From NCBI RefSeq assembly GCF_003369565.1, contig NZ_PIOD01000007.1, positions 25,812-89,811 on the forward strand: a stretch of DNA of 64,000 nucleotides, given 5' to 3'. The DNA comes from Oceanobacillus chungangensis (lineage in GTDB: Bacteria; Bacillota; Bacilli; Bacillales; Amphibacillaceae). Shown in pieces: positions 8,920 to 18,756 of the stretch. Under the pieces are notes generated by a model that was given only the letters and a program-made list of their open reading frames with translations, did not search any database and was not told where the DNA came from. Each line of letters begins with the position of its first letter. The stretch's first letter is position 1. A program made the position numbers and the translations under genes.

Positions 8920-9717
8920 TTATTCTGCAATGTCTTCTGGTGGCTCCGTAACGTCGAAACCTATCCACTTAATTGAAAGCTCCTTTAATTTTCCATTTTC
9001 TCTTAATTCATCCATTGCCTTATTTACTGCCTCTAATAGTTTCTCCTTTTCCTTATGAATAGGGATCGCTTGTTCTGTTGAACTAAATTGTTGGCGTGCT
9101 TCTAGTTTTAAACCATGTTCAATCGCGGTTTGACCTGATATTGCATCATTAATTCCTGCGTCACCATGCCCTTCAGCTACAGCCTGCAGTGCTCTTAAGT
9201 CATCATCATAAAAAGCAAATTTATCCGTATATGCTTGAGCCTCTTTATAATAATTAGAGCTTCTATTTAGAGCGACAGTTTTCCCTTTCAAATCCTCTAC
9301 CGTTTCGATATCACTTCCAGGAGGTGAAAAAATCATTGAGCCAGAATAATAATATGGGTGAGTAAAATTAACCTGTTCTTTTCGCTCTTCCGTTATGGTA
9401 TGGCTGTTAATGGCAATATCATAGCGGCCAGTTTGGATTCCAGTTATCATCCCGCTAAACTCCGCTTTGACGAATTTCGGTTCCAATCCTAGTATATTCG
9501 CTATTTCTCTCCCAACATCAATGTCATAACCAACCATCTCTCCATCTTTCATATCAGTAAAAGGGATAAATCCACCTGAAGAAACAATTGTTAAATACCC
9601 AGGCTCTACAAGGTCAAATTCTGCCTTGGCATCATCGGGTTCAGATTTAGATCCACAGGCTGCTAGAAGCAATAGTAAAATAACCGACAAAAGGAAAAAG
9701 CTTACTAATTTCTGCAT
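8920..9717 (-). CDS. Amino acid-binding lipoprotein
   Basis: Extracellular solute-binding protein of family 3 (PF00497-type), 265 residues. A lipobox LAAC places the lipidated Cys at residue 21. Conserved parts are GGFIPFTDMKDGEMVGYDIDVGREIA, GRYDIAINSHTITEERKEQVNFTHPYY and the C-terminal LRENGKLKELSIKWIG. It is the first gene of the importer operon, with TAAGGAGC ahead of the ATG. The 261 bp upstream presumably contains its promoter; no known riboswitch or T-box was seen there. Confidence 0.93.
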   Translation of the reverse strand: MQKLVSFFLLSVILLLLLAACGSKSEPDDAKAEFDLVEPGYLTIVSSGGFIPFTDMKDGEMVGYDIDVGREIANILGLEPKFVKAEFSGMITGIQTGRYDIAINSHTITEERKEQVNFTHPYYYSGSMIFSPPGSDIETVEDLKGKTVALNRSSNYYKEAQAYTDKFAFYDDDLRALQAVAEGHGDAGINDAISGQTAIEHGLKLEARQQFSSTEQAIPIHKEKEKLLEAVNKAMDELRENGKLKELSIKWIGFDVTEPPEDIAE

Positions 9718-9932
9718 TGTTTTAGCTCCTTATTAATATTTTTTAACCTTTATTACTCCCTTCAACCGCCTTTCCCGATAAAATAGAAACTAGTATTTTA
9801 GCAAAATAAATTTTTATTATCTTATGTGAAGATGTCCTAGGTTAGAATGCCTACTTTTAACTTACAACCAATTTTAATTAAAGTATTTCATAGCGAATCC
9901 AAATCGTTTCTCTTTTCATCTACTAACACCAT

Positions 9933-9967
9933 AAAAAAATAACCGCATCATCAAAGACACGGTCATT
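9933..9967 (-). terminator. Terminator of rocA-proline dehydrogenase operon
   Basis: On the minus strand a roughly 12-bp stem with a 6-nt loop is followed by seven consecutive T residues (9933-9939). It starts about 12 bp after the proline dehydrogenase stop codon. Confidence 0.9.
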
Positions 9968-9978
9968 TTCCAAGACTA

Positions 9979-10995
9979 TTATACTGCTTTTCTCCTCCTC
10001 GTTTGCCTTTTCCTCAACAGCATTAGTGCTGACGAAAGAGCAATTCCCCCAAGTATTATTGGCCGCCTTTTTAATTTATCATCATTCGTATAAAAGACAT
10101 CCTTCAATACTAGATTCATATTTTGCGGGCGTTCAGCAAGCCGGCGCATAAAGTATGCGAACCAGTCCGTTCCAAATGGAATATAAGTGCAGAATGGATA
10201 CCCTTCCTCAGCGAGTTCATACTGCATTTCCGTTCGGAAGCCGTAGAGCATTTGGAATTCGAATTTACTTTTATCAATCTTTTTGTCAGCTATAAACATC
10301 TTCAATTCATTAATAATGTGGTGGTCATGAGTTGCAATCGAGGTAAACGCATCGCCTAATAAACGCTCTTTTGCAAGCTGAATAAAATTCCGATCAATCT
10401 CCTCTTTTGACTGGTAAGCTACGGATTCAGCTTCTTTGTATGCTCCTTTTACTAGGCGAATTCGTGTATCCTCTAAACCTTCCAAATCATCTGCAGCACG
10501 ATATAAATAGGATTGTATCACTGTACCGATTAGTGGATACGTATCTTTAAAAAGATGCAAGACCTCCATTGTCTGTTCGTAGTGGGAATAGTCTTCCATG
10601 TCAAAGTTGACAAAAACATTATATTCCTTCGCTACATCAAGCACTTCCTTAATGTTATCAATACAGAATGCACGATCAATATCCAATCCAAGCAAGGTTA
10701 ATTTTACAGAAATATGGCAATCCAGCTTCTCCACATGAATCTTTTCTATTATCTTAATTAACTCCTGTTTTGCGGCAGTCGCTTCTGATTTTACAGAAAT
10801 GTACTCTCCTAAATTATCAATCGTGCAGCTAATCCCATTTCGGTTAAGATCCTTCACCACTTTGGTTACGCTCTCAATATTTGTGCCTGCAACAAATTTT
10901 TCAGCACCTAATCGGAATCCCCATTTTTTTGCTTGATCATTCAAACATTTATTATTAGATAAGCCAATGAAAAAATCCCTCGTCACATTCGCCAT
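9979..10995 (-). CDS. Proline dehydrogenase
   Basis: FAD-dependent enzyme oxidising L-proline to pyrroline-5-carboxylate, 338 residues, TIM-barrel PRODH family (FadM/PutB-like). Family features include VNFDMEDYSHYEQTMEV, RLVKGAYKE, SIATHDHHIIN, EFQMLYGFRTEM and the late YFMRRLAERPQNM. Typical Bacillus homologues are near 305 residues; here about 30 extra C-terminal residues form a hydrophobic stretch (PIILGGIALSSALMLL) followed by RKRQTRRRK, which could be a membrane anchor. It lies 41 bp after rocA in the same operon, which supplies the second step. Confidence 0.94.
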   Translation of the reverse strand: MANVTRDFFIGLSNNKCLNDQAKKWGFRLGAEKFVAGTNIESVTKVVKDLNRNGISCTIDNLGEYISVKSEATAAKQELIKIIEKIHVEKLDCHISVKLTLLGLDIDRAFCIDNIKEVLDVAKEYNVFVNFDMEDYSHYEQTMEVLHLFKDTYPLIGTVIQSYLYRAADDLEGLEDTRIRLVKGAYKEAESVAYQSKEEIDRNFIQLAKERLLGDAFTSIATHDHHIINELKMFIADKKIDKSKFEFQMLYGFRTEMQYELAEEGYPFCTYIPFGTDWFAYFMRRLAERPQNMNLVLKDVFYTNDDKLKRRPIILGGIALSSALMLLRKRQTRRRKAV

Positions 10996-11036
10996 GTCCC
11001 TTTCTCCTTTAGCTATTGGCTATTTATATTCCAGCA

Positions 11037-12584
11037 TTAAAATGATTCTGACACTACTTTCGCTTCCAGAAAGTGCTGCAAATAATCTGGTCCTCCTGCC
11101 TTCGAGTCGGTACCTGACATCTTAAAGCCACCAAATGGTTGATAGCCAACAATTGCCGCAGTACATCCACGGTTAAAATAAAGATTACCTACGTTAAAAT
11201 CATAGCGGGCACGGTTTAGATGTGCTCGATTATTGGAAATTACTGCTCCCGTTAAGCCGTAGTCCGTATTATTTGCGATTTCTAACATTTCATCAAAGTC
11301 TGCTGCTTTCGTAAAGGCGACAATAGGACCGAAGATTTCCTCCTGCATGATTCTAGCTTGAGGATCTAAATCCTTGAATATAGTCGGAGAAACAAAGTAT
11401 CCATTAGTGTCATCTGTTTCACCGCCGTGGACGAGCACACCTTCTTCTTTTCCTATTGCAATGTAGTCTCTTATCTTTTCAAACTGTTTTTTATTCACGA
11501 CTGCCCCCATGTAAACATTAGCATTAGCAGGGTTACCAACTGTTAATTGCTTTGTCAAAACAACTACTTTTTCTAAAACGTCATCGTACACATCCTGATG
11601 AATAACTGCTCGTGAACATGCAGAACATTTCTGTCCAGAGAAACCGAATGAAGAGTGAACGATCGCTTCAGCTGCTAAATTCAGGTCTGCGTCATTATCC
11701 ACGATAATTGTGTCTTTTCCTCCCATTTCGGCAATCACGCGTTTTAGGGATTGTTGTCCTTCATACACTTTCGCTGCCCGTTCATAAATTCGTGTTCCAG
11801 TCGCTCTTGAACCAGTAAAATTAATGAATCTCGTCTCCTTGTGATCTACCAAATAATCCCCAATCTCTTCCGGATCTCCTGGAATGAAATTTACGACTCC
11901 CTTTGGCAACCCTGCTTCTTCTAGTACCTCTATTAATTTATAAGCAATGACTGGTGTATTTTCCGATGGCTTTAATAATACTGGATTTCCAGCTACTACT
12001 GGAGCAATTGTCGTACCGCATACAATTGCAAACGCGAAATTCCACGGTGGGATTACAACTCCTGGACCCATCGGTTGATAAAAATATGCATTATGCTCAT
12101 TTGCCCGATCGTTCAGCACCTTCCCCTGTCCAAGCTCTAACATTTGCCTGCCATAATATTCTAGGAAATCAATTCCTTCTGCAATATCGCCATCCGCTTG
12201 ATCCCATGGTTTTCCTGCATCATATACAAGCCAAGCAGAAAATTCATGCTTTCTTCTGCGAATAATTGCTGCAGTACGAAAAAGTAAATCCGCGCGCTCT
12301 GCTGCAGTCCATTTTCTCCATGTTTTAAATGCTTCTAGTGCTGCATCCATTGCTTGATCAACATGCTGCTTCGTAGCTTTGGAAACTTTACCAATCAGTT
12401 GCTCCTTATCAGCTGGATTCGTTGAGATTAATTTATCCTCTGTAAAAATTTTCTCCCCATTAATTACGATAGGATATTCCTTACCCAAATGCTCCTTCAC
12501 TAATGCTAACGCTTCTTCAAAATCCCTACGATTTGAATCGACATTAAAGTCTGTAAATGGCTCATGCTTAAACGGTAATACCAT
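11037..12584 (-). CDS. rocA: 1-pyrroline-5-carboxylate dehydrogenase
   Basis: NAD-dependent aldehyde dehydrogenase converting pyrroline-5-carboxylate/glutamate semialdehyde to glutamate. The 515 residues match RocA of B. subtilis. The catalytic glutamate is in [11 protein letters not shown] and the catalytic cysteine in [29 protein letters not shown] and [23 protein letters not shown] are also typical. It is first in the operon, with a sigma-54 promoter about 45 bp upstream, so transcription should depend on the divergent activator gene. Confidence 0.96.
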   Translation of the reverse strand: MVLPFKHEPFTDFNVDSNRRDFEEALALVKEHLGKEYPIVINGEKIFTEDKLISTNPADKEQLIGKVSKATKQHVDQAMDAALEAFKTWRKWTAAERADLLFRTAAIIRRRKHEFSAWLVYDAGKPWDQADGDIAEGIDFLEYYGRQMLELGQGKVLNDRANEHNAYFYQPMGPGVVIPPWNFAFAIVCGTTIAPVVAGNPVLLKPSENTPVIAYKLIEVLEEAGLPKGVVNFIPGDPEEIGDYLVDHKETRFINFTGSRATGTRIYERAAKVYEGQQSLKRVIAEMGGKDTIIVDNDADLNLAAEAIVHSSFGFSGQKCSACSRAVIHQDVYDDVLEKVVVLTKQLTVGNPANANVYMGAVVNKKQFEKIRDYIAIGKEEGVLVHGGETDDTNGYFVSPTIFKDLDPQARIMQEEIFGPIVAFTKAADFDEMLEIANNTDYGLTGAVISNNRAHLNRARYDFNVGNLYFNRGCTAAIVGYQPFGGFKMSGTDSKAGGPDYLQHFLEAKVVSESF

Positions 12585-12626
12585 TCCTTACACCTCCAAT
12601 ATAATTGCCTTTCTTGTATATTCTAT

Positions 12627-12643
12627 TGCAAGAATCATGCCAA
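12627..12643 (-). promoter_or_regulatory. Sigma-54 (-24/-12) promoter of rocA
   Basis: The minus strand reads TTGGCATGATTCTTGCA, with the invariant GG and GC dinucleotides correctly spaced for a SigL promoter. The predicted transcript start is about 30 nt before the rocA ATG. The divergent gene encodes a matching enhancer-binding activator. Confidence 0.9.
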
Positions 12644-12674
12644 CATTATTCAAGTACAGCATTCTTTTAGCGTT

Positions 12675-12688
12675 TTCCATGAGTGGAA
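12675..12688. promoter_or_regulatory. Palindrome upstream of the sigma-54 promoter (possible activator site)
   Basis: TTCCA-N4-TGGAA is an exact inverted repeat about 35-45 bp upstream of the -24 element. Its position suits an upstream activator site for the divergent RocR-like protein, but one short palindrome is weak evidence. Confidence 0.4.
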
Positions 12689-12750
12689 CATTTAATTATT
12701 TCAATGCTCAACATTCCAATTGTAAAACTGAGGAATTATTTTATAATAGT

Positions 12751-12790
12751 TGTAAAGTATATTTACAATGTTGTAAACATACTGTATATA
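12751..12790 (+). promoter_or_regulatory. Activator gene promoter overlapped by a TnrA/GlnR-type box
   Basis: TGTAA-N7-TTACA at 12751-12767 is an exact match to the TnrA/GlnR consensus (TGTNA-N7-TNACA). It overlaps the -35 (TTTACA, 12762-12767) of a sigma-A promoter whose -10 is TATATA (12785-12790) with a 17-bp spacer. Binding there should repress the activator gene according to nitrogen status. This is a sequence match only. Confidence 0.7.
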
Positions 12791-12820
12791 AACAATACAG
12801 ATTTCGGGAGGTTACTTGAT

Positions 12821-14206
12821 GTGTCGATGTCCCAATACTATCTTGATGCAATATTAGCTACGGAAGATGATGCCATTACTGTTGTCAATGAGAAGATGGA
12901 GGTAATTTACTGGAATATTGCAGCAGTAAAAACGTACAATATCGAACAGTCAGAAATACTTCATAAACCAATTGATGCGTTTTTCCATAATGATGATTTA
13001 ATGGTGCTTAAAGTGCTGCGAACAAAAGAGGCCGTGAAAAATATGTATCATCAGCCTAGAAACGATACACATGTTGTCATCAATGCATCGCCTATTTTTA
13101 ATGGTGAAAATGAAATAATTGGTGCAGTATCCATTGAACGAGACATTTCACAAATCGTGAGATTAAATGATAACCTAGCACACACCTCATCCGAATTATA
13201 TGAACTACGACAAAAGGTCATAACGAACAACGAGGATACCCCCTTCTCTAAGTTAAAGGGAAGCAGTCCAGCATTAAAGCAAACGATTCAAATTGCAAAT
13301 AAAGCAGCGAAGACTAATGCAACTACTCTTATACTCGGAGAAAGTGGGACTGGGAAGGAAATCTGCGCACGTGCCATTCATGAAGCAAGCTTAATAAATG
13401 GCGGACCGTTTATTCCCGTCAATTGCGGAGCCATTCCTAATGCTTTATTTGAAAGTGAGCTATTCGGTTATGAAAGCGGATCCTTTACGGGTGCCGATAA
13501 AAATGGCAAAGCTGGAAAAATTGAAATGGCAGATGGCGGCACCATATTTCTCGATGAGGTTGGTGAACTTCCATTAGAAATGCAGGTCAAGCTGCTTCGT
13601 GTTCTACAAGAAAATGTTGTCTATCGAATTGGTGATTCCTCTGGGAAAAAGATTAATGTTCGCTTCGTTGCCGCAACAAATCAGGACCTAGATGAACTAA
13701 TGAAAGAGAAAAAATTCCGCAGTGATCTATATTACCGACTAAATGTGATTCAGATTACGATGCCACCTTTACGAAATCGCCTTACCGATATTTATGAGTT
13801 AGCAAACTACTTCCTAAATCAATTTGCTGTAAAATATCAAGTCACTAGTCCAAAATTAGAAGCGGATGCATATCAATTTCTCCTTGGCTATCATTGGCCA
13901 GGAAATGTTCGGGAACTAAGGAATGTGATGGAAAGAATAATTATCCTATCAGATACTTCGGTTATTCAAAAGCAAGATATCTCGCGATTTTTTCAACAAA
14001 ATGGATCTAATTCTTATTATGGGGTCGAATTGACCGAAGCAAAGAAATTACCTCGTCAAATCGATCACTTAGAAATACAATTAATCGAGGAGACACTAAT
14101 AGAAATGAATGGAAATAAGTCTGCTACAGCTAGGAAACTTGGAATTTCTAGAATGACGCTTTATAAAAAGATAGATAGATATGGAATTAACATTACGACT
14201 TTTTAA
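12821..14206 (+). CDS. Sigma-54-dependent activator, RocR-like (PAS, AAA+, Fis)
   Basis: Enhancer-binding protein predicted to drive the divergent rocA operon. Order: N-terminal PAS sensor (roughly residues 10-120), AAA+ domain with Walker A GESGTGKE, the sigma-54 contact loop (ESGSFTGAD, with Ser where GAFTGA has Ala), Walker [12 protein letters not shown], an arginine-finger region, and a Fis-type helix-turn-helix at the end ([20 protein letters not shown]). The open frame begins at 12683, but the GTG at 12821 lies 9 bases after GGGAGG, giving 461 residues. The effector (ornithine/arginine for RocR, perhaps proline here) is not known. Confidence 0.9.
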   Translation: MSMSQYYLDAILATEDDAITVVNEKMEVIYWNIAAVKTYNIEQSEILHKPIDAFFHNDDLMVLKVLRTKEAVKNMYHQPRNDTHVVINASPIFNGENEIIGAVSIERDISQIVRLNDNLAHTSSELYELRQKVITNNEDTPFSKLKGSSPALKQTIQIANKAAKTNATTLILGESGTGKEICARAIHEASLINGGPFIPVNCGAIPNALFESELFGYESGSFTGADKNGKAGKIEMADGGTIFLDEVGELPLEMQVKLLRVLQENVVYRIGDSSGKKINVRFVAATNQDLDELMKEKKFRSDLYYRLNVIQITMPPLRNRLTDIYELANYFLNQFAVKYQVTSPKLEADAYQFLLGYHWPGNVRELRNVMERIIILSDTSVIQKQDISRFFQQNGSNSYYGVELTEAKKLPRQIDHLEIQLIEETLIEMNGNKSATARKLGISRMTLYKKIDRYGINITTF

Positions 14207-14218
14207 TTTGATAATAAT

Positions 14219-14262
14219 GAGGTTCACATACTTATCTGAATGTGAACCTCTCAACATTTTTA
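14219..14262 (+). terminator. Terminator after the RocR-like gene
   Basis: GAGGTTCACAT pairs with ATGTGAACCTC (14219-14250) and is followed by a T-rich stretch on the plus strand. The stop codon of the activator gene is just upstream. Confidence 0.85.
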
Positions 14263-14355
14263 TTTATCAATCCTTCTGTATCGTAGCAATTTGGTCTTCG
14301 ATATCTGAAATTTTTTTTCGTTCTTTGATTTCACTTCCATCTAAAAAAACACAAT

Positions 14356-17300
14356 TTATTTCATAATAAACTTCGCCTGGCTGTAGCCTTCCTTCGTCTT
14401 CTTAACCTCAAGCATTGCTGGGAACATGGCTTTCAGTTCACCAACATGGGAAATGACACCAATCATTCTTCCTGATTGCTGCAGGTCAATTAATGCGTCA
14501 ATTGCCTTTGTTAGAGATTCCTCATCTAACGAACCGAAGCCCTCATCAATAAACATCGTATCAATGGAAATATTGCCTTGGAAGCTTTGAATGACATCCG
14601 ACATTCCGAGAGCCAATGAAAGTGAAGCATTAAACTTCTCTCCACCAGATAAGGTTTTTACATCACGCGCCTGTCCGGTATAGGCATCATAAACATCTAA
14701 TGCCAAACCACTCTGTCTGCCATGCGTTTCTTGACGATCACTACGCATTAAGTAAAATTGTCCATTTGATAGTCCACGTAAACGACCATTTGCAGCATCG
14801 ATAATTTGTTCCAAGTACTCAATTTGTAAGTATCGTTCAAATGAGAGTTTCATATTGTTATGCCCTCGCATCACATCATATAATTCCGCGATTGTGGCTA
14901 GTTGCTTTTCCTCTTTCTCTACTTCAGTTTGGGCATTGGTAATACTTTCCTTTAACATGGCAGCTTGCTGATTATTTTCCTTCGACAGATTCAACTGTTG
15001 GAATGTATACTCGTATGCCTGCTTTAGTTGCGCTAATTCTTGCTCAAGAGTAGTTAAGTCTATCTTCGTCTTCTCCTTAAGTGAATCTTTTAATTCATTT
15101 ACTTGTTGCATTAAAGTAGTGAGAAGTTGATTAAATTGCTTAATTGCATCCTTCCATTTTTGCTGTTCTTCTTCTGGAAGCTTGGCTTGAGAATATGCGT
15201 CAACCGACTCGAATTTAGCATTAGTTAGTGCTTCCTTAAATTGGTTTTCAGACCGTTCACGCTTTTCCTTCGTTTCTTGTAATTGCTTCATTGCGTTGGA
15301 AAGGTCAGCCACTATTCGCGTCTGCTCTTCTTTTGCTTTTTGGTAATTGGCTTGTGCTTCTTCCCAAGCCTTTTGCATTGCTAATTTAAGGACATGCTTT
15401 TCACTGATTTGCTTTTCTAATTCCGCTAAAACTCTAACCTCTTCCGGAATTTTCTTTATTCTATCTTCATATACTGCAACATCACTCTTATAAGTTGTTT
15501 TCAACTCATAATATGACTTTTCAATTTCGTCTTTTCTTGGCTCTAACTGTTTTATTTCCGAAGTTAATTTTTCTTGAACTTCTTTCATTTTCTTAAGCTG
15601 GTCGCGAAGTTCAATTAATTGCTTCTCTTCCTCACCTAATCGTTTCCCATCTAATGTTAACTGCTCAATAGCAACCGCTACATCCTGCAACGCAATATTA
15701 AATGAACGAACCTCATGTTCCTTCTCCTCTAGCTGTGCCTGATTTGCTCGTAGTCCAACTGTGGCATCACGGTATTCACGATCTACATTATCTAAGTCAC
15801 GCTTCAATATATCCAGCTGTTCTCTAGTCACCACATCCGTTGCTGTAACTGCTTTATTCGGATGTTCCAAACTTCCACAGACTGGACAAGCTTCACCATC
15901 ATGCAAATGTTCCGCCAATACGATTGCTTGATTATTTAACCATGAACCTTCTGCCTGCTGATAAGATGCTTTATGTTGTTCGAAAAGTCCTTTCTTTGTT
16001 TGGACATCTTTCTCAAACTTGTCTTGGGCATCCTTCAGCTTTCGGTATGCCATCAACACTTTTACTTTTTCACGCATAACTTGTAAGGTTTGTTGTTTTT
16101 CGTGTAATTGGCTTACTGCATTATCATTCACTTTAATTTTTTCCTGATATGCTTCAAGCTCGTCCCGTTTTACCTTTAGGACTTCTTTTGCTTTATTCAA
16201 GTCATGTAGAGTTTGCTTCCCTTTATTTTCGAGTGTTTGTAAATGCTTTTTTCGATCATCAATATCCTTCACAATTGGTAAATGATCATTTAATTGTTCT
16301 AGCTGTTTACTTACAAATTCTCTTTTTTCCTGATTACTTTCTTCCAATTTATACCGTTCTTCTGCTTTTGAAAAATTTAGCTCCACTTTTTTCTTCGTTT
16401 CTTCTACTAGTGCTATATTTCTTTGTTTTGCCTTTTCCTCGGTTCGCAGTTCTTCAAGATGTTTTTCAAAAATCTCAATTGTATTCGCACGTTCTGCCGC
16501 TTCCAGCTGTTCCTCCCTTTTAGCAAAATGTGGAACTTGTGCCTGCTGCTCCTTTAGCTGGTTTTCTTTATGATCCAACTCAGTAAACCGCTCATTTATT
16601 GCTTTTGCTTGATGAAAAGCAGTTTGCTTCTTATCATGTGAATGATATGCTTCTTCATATTTTTGTTGGTCAAGCTCAATTTTCCCAAGATAAAATTGAA
16701 TCTCTTTTTCTAGTCCTGCAATAACTTGATTGACGTTATAGTATTCTGATGTAAGCACATTAAATAAAGATGAATCCTCACGTTTCGGCAAGACGCTCAT
16801 GATGTTCTGAATATAATGATCTCTTGTTTGCTTTATTTTATTAAAATCTTGCTCGACTTTATTCTTTTTATTTCTTAATAGCTCATTCAAATGCTTGTAA
16901 TTCTCTGTTTTAAACAATCTTCTTAAGATCGCTTCTTTATTTTCTGTTTTGGAGGTTAGTAATTTGCGAAACTCTCCCTGTGGCAGCATGACAATTTGTT
17001 TAAATTGGTCCTGTGTGAGACCAATAATTGATTCTATTTTCTTATCGATTTCCGAAACGATTTGTCGATCAACACAAGGAATCTCTTTACCATCCCGTTG
17101 TTCAAAAAATTCATATCGTTCCCCTGTTTTCGACTTATTTCCTTGCTTAACGTGGCCTAATTGGCGAAGCACACGAAATACTTTACCACTTAATTCAAAT
17201 TCCAGTTCTACCGCTGTATTCGTATTATCGTCAGCAAAATCACTGCGAAGCATTCGATTATCCTCGCGATCCGTTCCACTTGCACTTCCATATAAAGCAA

Positions 17301-17448
17301 AACAGATAGCATCGAAAATCGTCGTTTTCCCTGCACCAGTATTTCCGGAAATAACAAATAATCTATTTTCCCCTAGTTCAGTGAAATCTATTATTTCTTT
17401 ACTTTTATATGGACCAAATGCTATCAACGTTAATTTTAGTGGTTTCAA
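14356..17448 (-). CDS. sbcC: DNA repair exonuclease subunit SbcC
   Basis: SMC/Rad50-like ATPase of the SbcCD nuclease, which cleaves DNA hairpins and blocked ends. 1030 residues: N-terminal Walker A (GNTGAGKTTIFDAICFALYG), long coiled coils with the zinc-hook CPVC near residue 515, and a C-terminal half carrying LSGGEKFNASLSLALG and Walker B TMFIDEGFGSLDEE. The start is a TTG at 17448 behind AGAGGGG. It follows sbcD after 78 bp that are largely occupied by a copy of the palindromic repeat family. addAB, usual neighbours in Bacillus, are not present. Confidence 0.96.
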   Translation of the reverse strand: MKPLKLTLIAFGPYKSKEIIDFTELGENRLFVISGNTGAGKTTIFDAICFALYGSASGTDREDNRMLRSDFADDNTNTAVELEFELSGKVFRVLRQLGHVKQGNKSKTGERYEFFEQRDGKEIPCVDRQIVSEIDKKIESIIGLTQDQFKQIVMLPQGEFRKLLTSKTENKEAILRRLFKTENYKHLNELLRNKKNKVEQDFNKIKQTRDHYIQNIMSVLPKREDSSLFNVLTSEYYNVNQVIAGLEKEIQFYLGKIELDQQKYEEAYHSHDKKQTAFHQAKAINERFTELDHKENQLKEQQAQVPHFAKREEQLEAAERANTIEIFEKHLEELRTEEKAKQRNIALVEETKKKVELNFSKAEERYKLEESNQEKREFVSKQLEQLNDHLPIVKDIDDRKKHLQTLENKGKQTLHDLNKAKEVLKVKRDELEAYQEKIKVNDNAVSQLHEKQQTLQVMREKVKVLMAYRKLKDAQDKFEKDVQTKKGLFEQHKASYQQAEGSWLNNQAIVLAEHLHDGEACPVCGSLEHPNKAVTATDVVTREQLDILKRDLDNVDREYRDATVGLRANQAQLEEKEHEVRSFNIALQDVAVAIEQLTLDGKRLGEEEKQLIELRDQLKKMKEVQEKLTSEIKQLEPRKDEIEKSYYELKTTYKSDVAVYEDRIKKIPEEVRVLAELEKQISEKHVLKLAMQKAWEEAQANYQKAKEEQTRIVADLSNAMKQLQETKEKRERSENQFKEALTNAKFESVDAYSQAKLPEEEQQKWKDAIKQFNQLLTTLMQQVNELKDSLKEKTKIDLTTLEQELAQLKQAYEYTFQQLNLSKENNQQAAMLKESITNAQTEVEKEEKQLATIAELYDVMRGHNNMKLSFERYLQIEYLEQIIDAANGRLRGLSNGQFYLMRSDRQETHGRQSGLALDVYDAYTGQARDVKTLSGGEKFNASLSLALGMSDVIQSFQGNISIDTMFIDEGFGSLDEESLTKAIDALIDLQQSGRMIGVISHVGELKAMFPAMLEVKKTKEGYSQAKFIMK

Positions 17449-17461
17449 TCTAGATTCCCCT

Positions 17462-17528
17462 CTCTATTTCCACTACATAAGTTCAACTAAAGCTGTCAAA
17501 AAAAGACTCCATTTAATCTTAGTTTTCT
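17462..17528 (+). repeat. Palindromic repeat family, copy A (degenerate)
   Basis: Shares CACTACATAAG-TTCAACTAA, AGCTGTCA and a CTTAGTTTTCT tail with the other copies, but the central stem has decayed. It lies in the sbcD-sbcC gap, opposite in orientation to those genes, and its T-rich tail overlaps the sbcD stop codon (17527-17529). Confidence 0.75.
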
Positions 17529-18717
17529 ATGAAATTACTTCTGTTTTTTTCGTACTTTCGCCTGTTTCGTTCTCCTCTTTTAGAAGCTCATCAAGAACTT
17601 CGATAAATATTGACTCTGTTTCTCCAGTTGCCTCCGCACCTTTAACTTCCTTATAGAACGCTTTAAATAGATCAATATCACTTAATTTGCTTCGGCTCTC
17701 CGATGCGTTTCCTACCGTACGCATTGTCGTTAACGTATAGTTTTTACGCTCGACATGCATAGCATTTGGATAAACAGAACGAACTTTCTCCATTGGTGAT
17801 AAAACTGGAGTCTCGTCCAGTAATTTAATAAATACATAATCCTCATTTATCGGTTGTTTCAGTAGATCATCCAATGTTGCTTCAACCGTTCTCATATCAC
17901 GTTTTGGAATGAGTAATCTCTTTTCAATTGATACGTTTCCGTCCGCATCCATCTCTACAATATGGAAGCCCTTTTTATGGTTTTCTTCCGAAATGGAGTA
18001 TTTTAAAATCGAACCGGAATAACGAATCTTTTCAGCCAATACATGATGTGCCTGATGCAAATGACCTAGTGCTGTATAATGAAACGGTTCGAAATGATGG
18101 GCATCGACATATTCTGCCCCACCAATTGACAACGGACGCTCTGAATCACTCGTATTCTCCTCAACCTCGCCGAATGGTGTGACAAATGCATGTCCAACAT
18201 ATATATGACGGCTAGCAGGATCCATCTTTTTCTGAATACGCTCAACAATCTCTCTTGCTGCATCATTATGCGTACGAATCTCGTCATCCTCTAAGACATT
18301 CCGTACTACACTTGGGTCACAATATGGAATAAGATGAAATTGTACTTCCCCGAATTCATCATGAAATATAATAGGTTCGATCTCCTTAGTGAAATTTCCA
18401 ACAATATGCAGCCCATTTTTCTTCATGATACTGCTGCCAAAATTTAATCTTCCAGGACTGTCATGATTACCCGCTACAGCTAAGACTGGTGTTTGTAAAT
18501 CAATCACGATTTTTTCCAGCACCTCATCCAGTAAATGAACCGCATCTGTCGGTGGGACCGCACGATCATATAGATCCCCGGCTACAATTACCGCATCCGG
18601 CTTCTCTTTTTTAATCATGTCGATGAATTGCTCTAATATAAATCGTTGGTCCTCTGTCATATATACACCTTGCACTAATTTTCCTAAATGCCAATCAGCT
18701 GTATGGAAAAATTTCAT
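17527..18717 (-). CDS. sbcD: DNA repair exonuclease subunit SbcD
   Basis: Mre11-like metallophosphoesterase nuclease subunit, about 396 residues. All phosphoesterase motifs are present: HTADWHLGK, VAGDLYDRAVPPT, AVAGNHDSPGR, YVGHAF and ALGHLHQAH. The open frame reaches 18756, but the internal ATG at 18717 (MKFFHTADWH) is preceded by AAAGGGGAAAGG and matches the conserved start of the family. It precedes sbcC on the same strand. Its final codons border repeat copy A. Confidence 0.96.
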   Translation of the reverse strand: MKFFHTADWHLGKLVQGVYMTEDQRFILEQFIDMIKKEKPDAVIVAGDLYDRAVPPTDAVHLLDEVLEKIVIDLQTPVLAVAGNHDSPGRLNFGSSIMKKNGLHIVGNFTKEIEPIIFHDEFGEVQFHLIPYCDPSVVRNVLEDDEIRTHNDAAREIVERIQKKMDPASRHIYVGHAFVTPFGEVEENTSDSERPLSIGGAEYVDAHHFEPFHYTALGHLHQAHHVLAEKIRYSGSILKYSISEENHKKGFHIVEMDADGNVSIEKRLLIPKRDMRTVEATLDDLLKQPINEDYVFIKLLDETPVLSPMEKVRSVYPNAMHVERKNYTLTTMRTVGNASESRSKLSDIDLFKAFYKEVKGAEATGETESIFIEVLDELLKEENETGESTKKTEVIS

Positions 18718-18756
18718 TAACCTTTCCCCTTTCATTTCTAGTATTATAGTAAACAA

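Noticed and set aside
14267..14380. Minus-strand frame of about 35 codons after sbcC that reads like a coiled-coil tail (DGSEIKERKKISDIEDQ)
   Set aside because: There is no usable start codon, and it overlaps the sbcC end in another frame; it may be a gene remnant but cannot be supported.
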